In this document: one piece after another, positions 23,275 to 36,300 of the stretch
Position numbering within the stretch: the first letter of the stretch is position 1
Layout of the letters: the number at the start of each line of letters is the position of its first letter
Assembly (NCBI GenBank): GCA_948470475.1
Contig: OX419336.1
Location: 22,569,945-22,633,944 of the forward strand
Source of the DNA: Galaxea fascicularis
Lineage: Eukaryota > Cnidaria > Anthozoa > Scleractinia > Euphylliidae
Reading direction: 5' to 3'
Length of the DNA stretch: 64,000 bases
Translations under genes and position numbers: made by a program
Notes under the pieces: model-generated
What the model saw: only the letters and a program-made list of their open reading frames with translations
Database searches by the model: none
What the model was told of the DNA's origin: nothing

Positions 23275-24191
23275 GAAGTCACTCTTAGGGAGGAAAGGGT
23301 TAAGGGAGATAGTGTTTTAACCCTTTAACCCCTTAGGGATCTCCCTTTGACGAGAAAAATCGTCTGGCATTAGACAGAGGAAAATCTATAAAGTCACTCT
23401 TAAGAGGAGAAATTTGATGCTGATCAATCTTAGGGTTTAAAGTTTTAATGTTCAGAGGTGTGCATATAATGCAGAAAGACAACATGATCTGTCAACAGGT
23501 TTTAATGACACATACAGCTAATTGCAAATGGTGATCCCTCAACTAGATGAATATTTGTTTTTCAGGAGCAGTACTCACTAAAGAGAAAGAAGTCTCAATC
23601 AGTGGAAATTCTGATAGAAACAGAAAATGAAGTGAAAACACAAGGGTCTTCTGGAAAGGTAAATGTTTTCAATAATTCTTCTTTCAGAAATTATTTTTAC
23701 AGGTCATGCAAATGCAGGTGACTCACTGAGCAGTTAGTGGTCCAGATTAGTCTGATTATAAATTGTATTTCTTGATAGTTATTGCCAGCAATTTTACTGA
23801 AAGTCTAAAAAAGGGCAAGAAAAGAGCAAAGTTAAGATTGTTGTTATTGACCATTAGAAAACGTTGTTACTTCTTCTATTTTCATATAAAATTAATAATT
23901 TTATTTTTTGTCTGAGGTTTGTCATTCCCCTCCCCTTTTCATTGTCAAATATTTCACAGACCATATTAATAGCACATAATTACAAATCAACACTAAAGGG
24001 CCCCTATGAATACCAGCCTCATATCTGAATGAGGTACCCTGGCTAAATAAAGTTACTAATCATAACAATTACAATTTCCTTGATTGTGATTGGTTTAAAA
24101 AATGCCTATTCTCCACCAATTCACTTGCTAAGTTGTTATGGGACAGTTTGTTATTGGGCAGTTTGTTGTTGGACAGTTCAATAAACCAATC

Positions 24192-24224
<33 letters not shown>

Positions 24225-24268
24225 CAACCTTGGTTTCAATCACCATGGTAACAGTGTACAGACTCCTG

Positions 24269-24301
<33 letters not shown>

Positions 24302-27300
24302 CCATTGAACAATTTTTAATCTATTACATTTTGATTGTAGTCAATTGCAGAGGGACATTAAACAATTTACACTTCCTTTGTGAGTCTTTTAATGCAAAGT
24401 TTCCCCTCCTTTTACAAATAATTGGCTCTCCTTTTCGTGAAATCATACTTAATAATAATAATGTTTATTTCTTATATTGCGCAGTCTAACATGCAATAAA
24501 GATGTGGTCGAATTTGCATTACAACATTAAAATCTTAAAGTAATAAATGGCTAATCCAAATAATGATAATAATAATTATTTAGTAATTTACAAATTATTT
24601 TGGGAAAACAATAAAAATAAAATATAAATTAATAAGAAAACTAATAAAAAGCTAATTTAAAAAGATGCATGTGTCTTTGGTAAAACCGTAAAAGTGTTCA
24701 ATTGTTGACATTGTCTAATTTCTAGAGGGAGTCAGTTACATACTTTGGGAGTGGCATTTTTAAACGCCCTTAATCCCCTAGTGTCTTTTTTGTTCTATAG
24801 GCATTGTCCATTAAAAGTATGCCCCGGTATGATCTCAACTGATACCACAAGCTCTCTTTGGTTTTTATCAAGTCTAAAAGATATTGTTGTGCGACGCCAT
24901 AGATACATTTGTGAACTAGCATTGCTATCTTAAATTCTATTCTGTGGGTGACCAGAAGCCAGTGCAGGTTGATCAAGGATGGTGTGATATGATCATACCT
25001 AGATAGAGAACATACCAGCCAAGCTGCCGCGTTCTGCAGGCATTGCAGCTTACCAAGATGAACAGCAGGTGTACCACATAATAGACCGTTACAGTAGTCT
25101 AATCATGACATTATAATAGCCTGTACAATGGACTTCCTATTGTCATATGATAAGTACTTTCTAATACGCCAGATGTTGTGTAGATGGTAATAAATATCCT
25201 GACATATGCTGTTAATATGTGTGGTCATATTCATGTTTGCATCAGACCAAACACCAAGATTTCTAACAGAGTAGACAGCAGAAACCTTTACCTGACCTAC
25301 TTGCAAGTCATTTATCATAACCTTATTTAACTGTGCATGTGTACCTATAATAAGAAACTCGGCCTTAGCATCATTCAGCCGAAGTTTGTCTTGGACCATC
25401 CAGGTTCTTGTGATATAAACAAATTCGACTCCTGCTGCACGGTCGTCCGATTTTGTTATCACTCATATGATAAAAGACTGAGTTGGACTCCACTCAGTCC
25501 TACATGTACTACCATTACTTACATATTTACTAAGAGGAGGGAAGGAACAGTTAGTTCAAGTAGATTAAGGCCTGGGTCCCAAGGCCTCTTATTGGTAATA
25601 AAATGTTTTTTTATAATATAACAGACCAGAAGAATGACACTGAAGCAAAATTTGGCACATGGGAAGATTTCATCATCGTTAACATTTTTAAGTATAAAAT
25701 ACTTTTTATAGATCACATGACACGTCACATGACCATTTCTTTAAAAAATTACATATTTGGGGAACTAGTGACAGTTTTACAATATAATATCAAATGAAGA
25801 GGCTTTAAGTTCATTTTTCAGACCAGAATTTGACCTATGGCTGTTAATAATGTAAAAACTAAACCTGGAGGACAATCGTTTCAAGCGTAAAAAGTTAGAT
25901 ATATTACATCTCCATTGAAAATGCTGATTTATTTACTTGTAATTATCTGATTTAAGAATGTCTCATTTTTTGGTCACATGATCAAAATTATATGTTACTT
26001 AAGGCAAAAGAGAACAACGAGTTTCACCTTCAGAGAAAATCTTATCCGGTACTAGGAAGTCTGGAGAAAGACATTAGTGCTCATCCATATTTCTGAACGC
26101 ACGGCTTAAAGTGCTTTAAGTAGACGAAAATTGTGTTCACCATCCCAAGAGACTTGATGATGATTGTAGTTGTTTCAAAAGTGGTACTTGCTTAAGTGCA
26201 AAGTTTTGACAATAAAATTATTGTTAACTAATGATTGGTGATGAAGATCTTGTACTGTTCCCAGTGGGGGTACTCCAGATTTCAAGTGATGGGGATGATA
26301 GGATGGAGGGGAAAATAAAATAAAAAAATCCCTAGGGATTCCAACAAAACCCAAAAAATTCCCCGGACCAAAAATTAACCTAAAAAAACCCATACCAAAT
26401 TTCCAGAAAGGATTGCACTTCATTCACAGAACTACACAACCATGACATGTGGGCACTGCACCCTGGGCACTACCACAAATCTTCAGATTGTTTTAAATAC
26501 CTAAAAAGTCCCTACTTAAATCAAGCCACACAAAAAAGAATCATTCAATCATCCCTATCTCTTGAAATCAGGAGTACCACACCTGGGGTAGGTAAATAAA
26601 TACATGTTCATTTCTAGGCTGTTCAATGAATGTCAACATATTTTTTAAACCAGAAATTTGGAAGCAACAGGATTGTTCCAATGCCTCTGCCAACCAAGAA
26701 CACCGCTGAGGTTGCAATAGAAATGGAGCCAACTCATCACAGTACTGGCAGTCTTCACAGCCAATCAACGTGGACAGGACAAGGCAACAGTGATCAGTCT
26801 CTTGTTGATGCATTAAGCAAGCTATCTGGGTAACTATGTTTTATTTCTTGTGGGATTTTGAAAACTTTCTGAGACAGGGATTGTTATTATAAATGTTTTG
26901 GTAAAATCAGCGTGAATGACAGGGAGGACATAAATGATGACCACAATGAGGTTTGTAATGCATTGTAGGGCGCTTTGGTCTTGATTATTGAGAAATGCTG
27001 GTTTTTGTTTTTGTCTAATTGCAAACAAACAGGTGAAAATAGAAAAATGACTGTCACAACTAAGTCAGCTTGGAAGAAATGTGTAATCTCTCAGTGGGCT
27101 GTTGGTTATTTGTCCTTGAACTGTTGGCTGTTTGTCAGTAAACTGTCAGTAAATTTTATTTTTCTTTGTTGTTCGCTGTTTTTGCAGAGAAGAGATGGAA
27201 GTTGTGTTACAAAATCAGGATTTCAGGTCTGTTGAGATCATGGAGAGCAACTTGCAAATTCAGAGAAATGAGGTTTGTCATAAACTGCAGCAATATATGT

Positions 27301-30300
27301 AAACCAATGTACACCACCACCACATGTAGACCAATTAATTTTTTTCACTGGTAACATTAAAATGGAAATGTATCACTCAGAATGGGGTCTCAGATATGTT
27401 ACACCTACTCCAGACTTCCTTTGACTCAGAATTCACTTGCACCCGGTTAATTTTAAAATCCTGCCCCTGTTATTGCTTTAAGTTCTATTTGCTAAATTTT
27501 AATCTGTAATTTTATTTATTTATTTATCTACTTACCTAAGTATTTATTTTTTCTTTACCAAGGGCAGTGCCCTACATGGGTCTTTGTGTCCCATTCGCAC
27601 TTGTCCTTTTAAATAGACTACTTTGCTGTTATTTAGTTACATGTACTTGGTGATTTTTTGTTTTTTTTTGGTTTATTTAAAATATGTAATATTAATATCT
27701 GCAGAGCTGGCCCAATAAAGCTAAAAAATATATAAATATAGCAGCTTTTTGAACTTTTTTTCCTGCCCTGACAGTAAGACATCTTATTCAGCCAATATCA
27801 AAGTGCAGTAAAAGTCATGAAGAAAAATTTGTGAGGCTGTTCGCTGACATATTGTTAGTTTGCTTTTTATCAACATACACCTGTACTTCTGTATGTGCTC
27901 AGTGTGTACTGTAGGTTTTGTTTTACTTTGCAGTCATTTCTGCAGTTATTAAAGATGATTCTAAGCTTCTTAGTAAGCAAGTCACGAGTAACGGAAGGTT
28001 TCAGACGAGATTCGCTAGCAAAGTATGAACAGGTGAGGGGTCCAAATAACTTGCATTAAGTGAGAACTAATTCCTTATCATAAATAAAATGATTACAAGT
28101 AAAGTGCAGTCATTATTATGAGAAAAGTGTTAGTTTTAATTGCATGTCCTTACCACTGACTAAACATCCTGTAAATTCACTTCAAGGCACTTGAAGACAT
28201 TGACACAAATGGAAAACAAGACATGAAAGTGGAAGAACAGGTATTAAATAGTTTCACAGATAACTTCACAAACATAGAAGTTGTAGTTTAATCTTTTGCT
28301 TTTTTTTTCAAAGGAGCTTAGAACCACCATTGTGGATCCTTTGGTACTGGACCAAGCAATCGAGAGTCTTCATTCAAAATACTCCAAGAAAATGGTCAGT
28401 AGAGTTTGTACCATTTTCGCAAAGTTTCAAATTTTTTAACATGCACATTTTCCCCTTTTTCTGTCCTCTCTCGGTGTGCCCCCTGCCCACTTTGAGTACT
28501 GTCCCCCCTTTCTTTAGCCTCCTTCTAAGCAACATTGCCCTGTTCCAAAAAACCTTGTACTTGTATAATTATGATCTCCAAATGAATAGTGATCAGGTCT
28601 CAATATATGCAGAAAGCTTTTGTTGGTTGATCATTTAAAAGTAATATATTTTTACTGAGTAGAATTAAAGAAACATTCTACAATGATAACCTCAGGTACA
28701 TGTAAGAAGGCTATCTACAGATGTGGTTTATAGGATGTTGCTGTCATAACTGTATTTTATAATTTGAGGACTGTGTTGAACATTACAAAACATCCGAATG
28801 TTGTGAGGAAATGTTGATTGATCACCACCAGGTGACTCCTCCACGATCTGTTTTGAAATCTGTAAAAAATAAATGTACTTCAAACCATAGATATCCTGTT
28901 ACCCTCTGTTTTTGTTTGTTTGGCTTACTAATATGTAGACTTCAGAGAGAATGGAACTCCAGGATAAAATGAAAACAGATCTACTACAAGACACAGAACT
29001 TTCAGAAGATGAGGTGGGCCAATAATATTAATTGTCACTGCTAGGGGTATAGAATGGTCAATCCAAGACTTTGCGAGACTGCGAGAACCTTGTTTAAAAT
29101 TACAAGACCGAGACTCAGACATTTATATCGAATCTGAGCCCGAGACTCAAAAAACTTCTTAGCAGATTGAAGTGTTCAATGATATTTCGAGTTTATGGTA
29201 CATAACATGACAAAAAAAAAAACAGCTATAGGACCAGCAGCAAGCATAATTAATTTTCCTTTTAAGAAAGAAAACGAACCTAATTAAATGCCTCAACATA
29301 AGCGCAATCTTTGTGCTTGCCAAATACATACTAACCTGGAAATATCTTATATGTTTCCAAACATGTGCTTTAATGTACTCTTGCACAGGTGGATCAGATT
29401 GTTGCCAAACTTGTTATAAACATGGCTGCTGTTGATAGACGTTTAGCAGAGGAACAAAGTCGGCAAGCTATGGTGAGTATCAGGAAAATTGGTATGGAAT
29501 CTGTGATCAGGGGCACCCCATGAGCTAAATCAACCAAAAGCTGTAAAAAGGCAATTTCTAGTACCTTATGGTCTTTGAAGCCTCTTTAACCCTTTCCCTC
29601 CTGAGAGTGACTTTATAGATTTTACTCTGTCTAAGCCAGACGATTTTACTCATCAAAAGGAGACCCCGTAGGGTTAAAGGGTTAAAGTGATGCTTCCATT
29701 ATCTAGATGAATTTGATAGCAAGTCCCAGTTAAACAAACTTCTTGTTCTTCAAAAACGTGCCCTTAGATTCATATACTTTGCTAACTTTCGAAATCATGC
29801 AATTCTGTTGTATCTCAATGCAAAGATTTTTATATTACCACTTAACTTTCTTTATTATCAACTGCTTTCAGAAACGATGTATGATGTAAGTAATCAACTT
29901 GTACCCTCTAACTTTCAAGACTTGTTGCTTCCCACTTCTCGTGTTCATTCACACAATACAAGGTCCTCAACGTCCAATAATTTTTATATAAAAAAATCAA
30001 ATTTAGAAATTCAAAAATATGCTTTCTTGAGAATTGGTGCGAAATTGTGGAATGAGATACCAACTAATCTTCATAATCTACTTAAACATCAATTTAAAAA
30101 GAAAATTCGATCATTGCTATTTAAAATCTTAGAGTCAGATGACTCTTTACAACCTAGAAGAAATTATATGCAAGGTAAAGAAACATGCTTCTTAACCTTG
30201 ACGTGCTATCTTAATGCCTGTAGATGAAAACATAATAGTGCCAAAGATGGCAGCGCATTCCTTTGTCTTTCATTGGATACTTGAATAAGCTCCTTGTTCA

Positions 30301-33300
30301 GCTTTGCTTCTCTTTCTTTAACATTATTCTTTTTTATTTCAACTTTACATTCCTATCAATATAATTTGTTTTAGCAGTCTTTTATTTATCCTTATTTCTC
30401 GGCCTGCCTAGATTAGCCACGCTACCTACGGGTCAGGTAACTCTGTATAAATATTCAAAATTCCAATAAAAAAAACTTATCAATTTGTTTAGATTCCTTA
30501 GCAGAAATAATATTTTAATTGCCTCAACATTTTAGGGAACAAAATCTTCCTTTGAGAAAATGCTGCAACAAGTTGCAAAAATACTTGAGACACTGTGCGT
30601 CATTTGGCCTATAATGACGTTTCCATGATCTTCCACTTCCCCTCCCCTCCCCCTCTCATGAAAGTTGCTAGCAGTGCAACAACATGCTCGAAACTTGGAC
30701 AAACAACTTTGAAAGGAGAAGAGGGAGGATGTGTGTGTTGTAACCCTCAGATTTCCTGGCAGCAGCAGCAATTTTCAGAAAGAAAAGCTGTTTTTGGTTG
30801 GAAATGTCTCAACAGTTTTGCAACTGGTTGTAGCTAAAGTCAACTTTCCATGAACTTTCTAGGGAACTGTTTGCTTTCCAAAAATGCTACACGAAGCTGA
30901 TGTTTTTGACTGCCAAAAACAGCAAATATGACCCTTCTGAAAACACCAGGGGCTATTGTTTCCTGGCCATTGTGAATTTTTTAGACCGTGTTTCAGTTAC
31001 CGTGTTTCATTTGTTGATAGACAGTAACAGTGTCACAACTGTAAACTTTTTGTATCATTTATCACTTAGATTTTGCATGAAAGACTTGCAAGGAGACAAG
31101 CTCTTGCCCAACAGAGGGTCGCTGACAATCAGCAGGTGAGGAAAATGAAAAAAGGAAAAAGGAGAAATTAGTAAGATCATGTTTAGATTGTTGTGTCTAT
31201 TATAATTTTTCACCTCCTCATTTTAAGTGAAGCTTTTCAACAACAATGCAAAAATTGTTACAGTACAGGATCATCTATTTGGTAATAGTGTAAACAAAAA
31301 TATCAGAACAGTCTACTTCAATAATTTTGTCTTTTTGCTGTTTTAAATATTATTTACCATGCATCAATACTGGTGCTTATATTCCGTACAATGACTGCAG
31401 TGAGACTATATCTGTAATGTTTGTGGTGTAATTTAACGAGCAAAATGACGACTTAAATTAATTAATTTAACTAGAGTGCATGTTTTTCCTTTACTCTTCA
31501 CTTTTTTTTAAACTAGGAAAAAGATGAATATGATGAGAGAATCAAGCAGCCACTAAAAAATTTAGAGGTTCTACGTAAGAAAGGAAAGCTTTTGGAAGAA
31601 CAGAAAGATAGGTGAAAAGTTTAATTTCTAATGGGGTAAAATAACAAATTAATTATGACAATTATCTCCAGGGGCACCCAACGACAATTTTCGGAAAATA
31701 CTGATCTGTTCGGAAGACGATTTGACATCAAGAATTTTCGGATTTTTACCGTTAAAACGTCACCTAGAATTTTCGGGAGCCTTTTTTCTGGCTGTAATTT
31801 TCGAAAAGGTGAGTTTTGATCCCTATAATTTTCGGATCACTAGACTTTCAGCAAGGAAATCCGAACAGATGAAAATTTTTTAGGGGATAAAAATATGCCT
31901 ATATCTACTGTTTAAATACTAAAATAAGTTTAACAATGCTATGTTTAAGTGGTTTTGAACTATATTCTCGTTGGGTGCCCCTGTATCTCTTGATCAAAGT
32001 TATGTAGTTTCTCAACCAGTGATAGTTTAACCAGTTGTTAAGTAATCGTATTCAGTCTTTCATTCTTTTTTTTAAATTACACCTTTTGTACCCCAATCCT
32101 TAGCGTTTTCATTGCTTTGAGACAAGTTATGGTGACATAAATGTTTGTTGACACGTGTGTGTTTGTTTGATAGTAACTTGGTCTCACTACCTTAAATGCA
32201 TTAAACAAGGAAGCTTGTTACATGTTGTAAGTGCCCTCTTCTCGCATTGAGCAAAACAAAATTTGCAGCACTTGCAATGGAATCACAATAGTATCATTAA
32301 TATCACATAGCATCGCAATGGTGTTTAACTATCACAAAACCAATTGCAATCCTAAAGGACCTCAACAATCGACTCTGCTGAATGGTTAAGCGTTGGACCT
32401 GTCATCCTCTGTATCATCTTCGTAGAATCCCCTGGAAGACCCTGATAGCTCACAATTCATCTGACATGTGTTTTTGCTTGTATTTGATCGAAAGGATCAT
32501 GGATGAGTACGAGCAGGATCTGAGAGTTTTGGAAGAAAACCATCAACAAGGTTTGCAAAAACTATACTGAAAAACGTTTTAGCAGATACAATTTAAAGAC
32601 CAGTTTTCTGCTCATCTTTCATAACAAAAAATTACAAATTCAAGGTGATCAGAGAGGGAAAACAAACTGTGTTTTCTCTTTTTGCAGTTGTAAGCTTAAG
32701 CTGGATTACTTGATTCTTGACAACTTGTGGTAACCATGAAACTATTCTTCTAGCGTTTGATAAATCCAAAGTAACAAGTTGTTATTTTATTGACGTACTT
32801 TTAAATCAAGTTCTTCTGTGTTTTGAAGACAGTTCAGTCAATTTAAGATCCCATCTTGCAACTGAAGTGTCTTTTTCTTGAAGCTGTCCTTAAAAGACAA
32901 AGAGATCTAAGTGAGAAGCTCAGAAGAAAGCGAGAACAACGAATGAGAAAACTGGAAATGGAGCAGGCAGCGGAGAAGGATGATTTCGACAGGAAAGTAA
33001 GCTAGAGACACAATACACGGACGTTCATGTTCATGTTTGTAATAATGTTATGCTCGTTGCTGTACAAACTGTTTGCGATCAAAGATGTTTCTTAACAACT
33101 CGTAAATAACTGTTTTTATCACTTCCTTTTGTAGGCTTCACAGCTAATCAGTGACGGTAATATGACAGTTGAAGATTTTCTGGAAGCAAGCCACAAACTA
33201 AGAGTTCACCAGCAGGCTGTCAAGGAAGAGGAAGAAGAAAGAGCTGATGAGCTTGAAGTAGAGGAACACAACAACCTCAGACAGGCAAGTGTTTGTTCAA

Positions 33301-36300
33301 AAGTTAGATCAAAACTGTCTTAGAAACCATGGCTGAAATTAAGACATAGCACAAACGTAATGGCACCTGTTTTAGTATTTAATTTTTTACTACGGTGTAG
33401 TGTTGTGGTAATTGTGTTGTCGAGCTGCGTAAAATCCATTAAAGACTACTTTAGTGCTTTTTTCTTATTTTCCCACACACCAGACTTAACTGTTTGGGTT
33501 ATTTCTAAAATTGGACTGATTTGTGCACGCTACGTGTATGTGCTTAGAAAGAATACTGAATTTTTTTCTCTTGCAAGTTGCTCTTGGCGGAGTTTCGGTT
33601 TACCTCGGAATTTTTTTATCCAACTCCTTCTAAATAGGACGGCATGCAATCCTATTACATAAACAAATCACTCTACGTCTAGTCTTGGAAACTGCAAAAA
33701 ATATCGCCTTCGACCCTACCGAAAACGCACAGGTTTGTGAGGCCCTTCTCTTTTGTTTCATAGACTTTTTGAATGACTGATTCTGGTGAATTCTCCCTTT
33801 GAGAAAAGCTGGTTTCGTCACAGATTTCCCGATTGAAATCGCCAAAAAATTGATAGTTCAGAATGGAGTAGGGACCAGTGTTTTTTCACGTTGATTTCAA
33901 CGAAGTCATCTTTTGATGTTATGTTATTATTACAGAAACTGGAAGAGAAGAGGCTGCGGAGTTTTGAAGAAAGAGAGGAAGCTTTGTTTGAGTTGATCAA
34001 AACAGAGGCGCACTTGTCTTCGAAAGAAGCGGAAAAACTGATGAATAAGCATTTGGAAGAACTCAAAGAGGCTAATGGTATGTGTTAAGGGATTATTGAC
34101 TGCAAACTTAACCTGAGTCCGTAGGAATGCAAAACGATCCCGTGTTGGTGATTCCCTCTTTTACACGCATTGGCTTTACTGTTTCAGTCATGGCTAATTC
34201 AGACACGCGTGCTTCTCCAATGCACATTTGCTGGTTCGCAACATTTCTCGCGTGAATTCTCTGGCGTGTTTGATACCTCGTGCATGTTCTCGCACGTGTT
34301 TCAGGAGGTTATTTCCGGAATACTACAGTCATCTGCAAAATGAGGTTGATTCACCTCCTATAAGAAGTGATTCCTAAACTAAGACAATGACCCACATACA
34401 GCCTGAAAGCACTCAGACAACCAGTTACAAAATTGTTGAGATGTTCCCAACCAAAAATGCTTTTCTATCTTAAAATCACTGTTGGTAAGAAATCTGTGAG
34501 ATGTAACACACACCCCTCCCTCTCCTCCCTTCAAAATCGTTCGTCCAAGACATCAAGCATGGTGTTGCACTGCTAGAAACATTGATAAGAGGGGGAGCAG
34601 AAGGAAAGCGGATGGTCATGGAGACATCATTAAATGGAGACGATGTACAGTGTCTAAAGTACGTTTGCGAATGGGAGTAGCATCTCATACGAACACTGCT
34701 TCTAGTATGAGGGGGAAATATCTAATGCTAAGACGGAAAGAAACATTTCATCATGTTTATTGCACCCACAGAAAGGAAAGAACGTGAGCGAGAGAAACAA
34801 CGAGCCATGGTTCAGGAAAAACTGCAAGAAAGAAAGAAGAGACGGGAGAGAGAAATGGAGCAACAGAAGGCAGAGCAGAGCCAGCTGGAGGCAGAACAAG
34901 AGAAATCCATTAAACAAGTGCTTAACACTCAGGCGGGGCTCGCTGAAGAGTACGTGTAATTATAGAAATGTGTCTAGGAAAAGGAAATGAAAGGAAATTG
35001 TGTCCGGCTAAATAAAGAAATTTTGTTTACCCCGGAGTAAATAAATTCCACCCTTTGTACAATTTAGTTGCTTTGGGAGGGTGGGGAGGTGCGGCATTGT
35101 CGAGGTGGGGGGGAGGGGGAGGGGGAGAAAAATAATATCGCGCGTCGTTTTGATGCACAAGTCTGGAACTCATTTTCGCCACCACTGGATTGTAGTTCTT
35201 AATTGTCGTAGGGTTTGGGGGGTTTGTTTGCATGCAAGTCACTATCCAATGCTGAACTTAGAGCTCAAAATCAACAAGTTGACGAAAACGCTGAGGTTTA
35301 AACGAGTTTTTCTGCACGTTTTGTAATTATGATCCGCCGTTTTCGCTTATTTTGTTGTTAGAAAATTTGTCTCTAACCATTTCCACCTGACTTTGCTTTC
35401 CCTCAAGATTTTTCTTTAAATGAAAATAAATGTTAATGCCTGCTGATGTACTCGTGTCCTCTCTTCCAGGTTACGAAAGCAGGTTCTGTTGGAACACGAG
35501 CAGAACATGGTGGCACTAAACAGTCACTTGCAGATAACTAGGCTTAGACAACAAAAGAGGTTGGTTTTGTTTCCGATAAAATTGTCAATGAACTTCGGTG
35601 GCAAGTAATAGCAGAATTTATACTGGAATTAATTAACGTTGTCTCACCTGTCATCTCAGTAAGATCTTGGGTGCATTACAGGTAATCATCACTGATGAAC
35701 CTTTAGAGCAGTTTTCAAGTGCGTGTCGTAAAACCAAAACCAAAGCAATTACTCCAACCAATCACAATAGACAAAGACAGTTCAGTGAACCAATCAGAAA
35801 CTGAAGTAATTACATGCAACCGGCGCCAAGCGCGGGAAAATTCGCGCGAGCAACTCGCAGTTTGTTTTGGTTTTCTTGTCATTGGCTGTGAAAGTTGCGT
35901 AAGGTTTGTCAACCAATCAGAGAGCGAAGTAAAGCAAACCCAAAGTAAACGCCGATTACTTTCGACACTCAACTCAAACCCACTCTAAAGCTTGGATTGC
36001 AAGCCAGCTACTGTGAATCGGTTGTGAAAGTGTTTTCGGTTGCAAGCGACAGGTTTGCTGCATAGTCTTTCTGGAGCTAAAATTTAGTTGAAGTTGTACT
36101 ATGGATATGTTGGAAGTTTTGGAAACGACAGAGGAAGTTAACTTGCATCGGTGCTTTGCTTGCAGGTTAGAACAACGCCTCGCCACCCGGCGAGCAAGAC
36201 TCGCTGAACTAAGGCAACAAATGGAGCGGGAGCGAGATGAACAACCTAAAAAGGACCCTGAGGCTATGAAGGCCCTCGCAAGGGTGCAGGTAAGACCCCT

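Noticed and set aside
22583..23420. CRISPR-like array
   Set aside because: The repeats are 116-bp units with no short repeat-spacer alternation, and the locus is clearly eukaryotic.
29808..30227. 139-codon plus ORF as an extra exon of the EVC-like gene
   Set aside because: Translation is the C-terminus of a CR1-type reverse transcriptase. It is an intronic LINE remnant.
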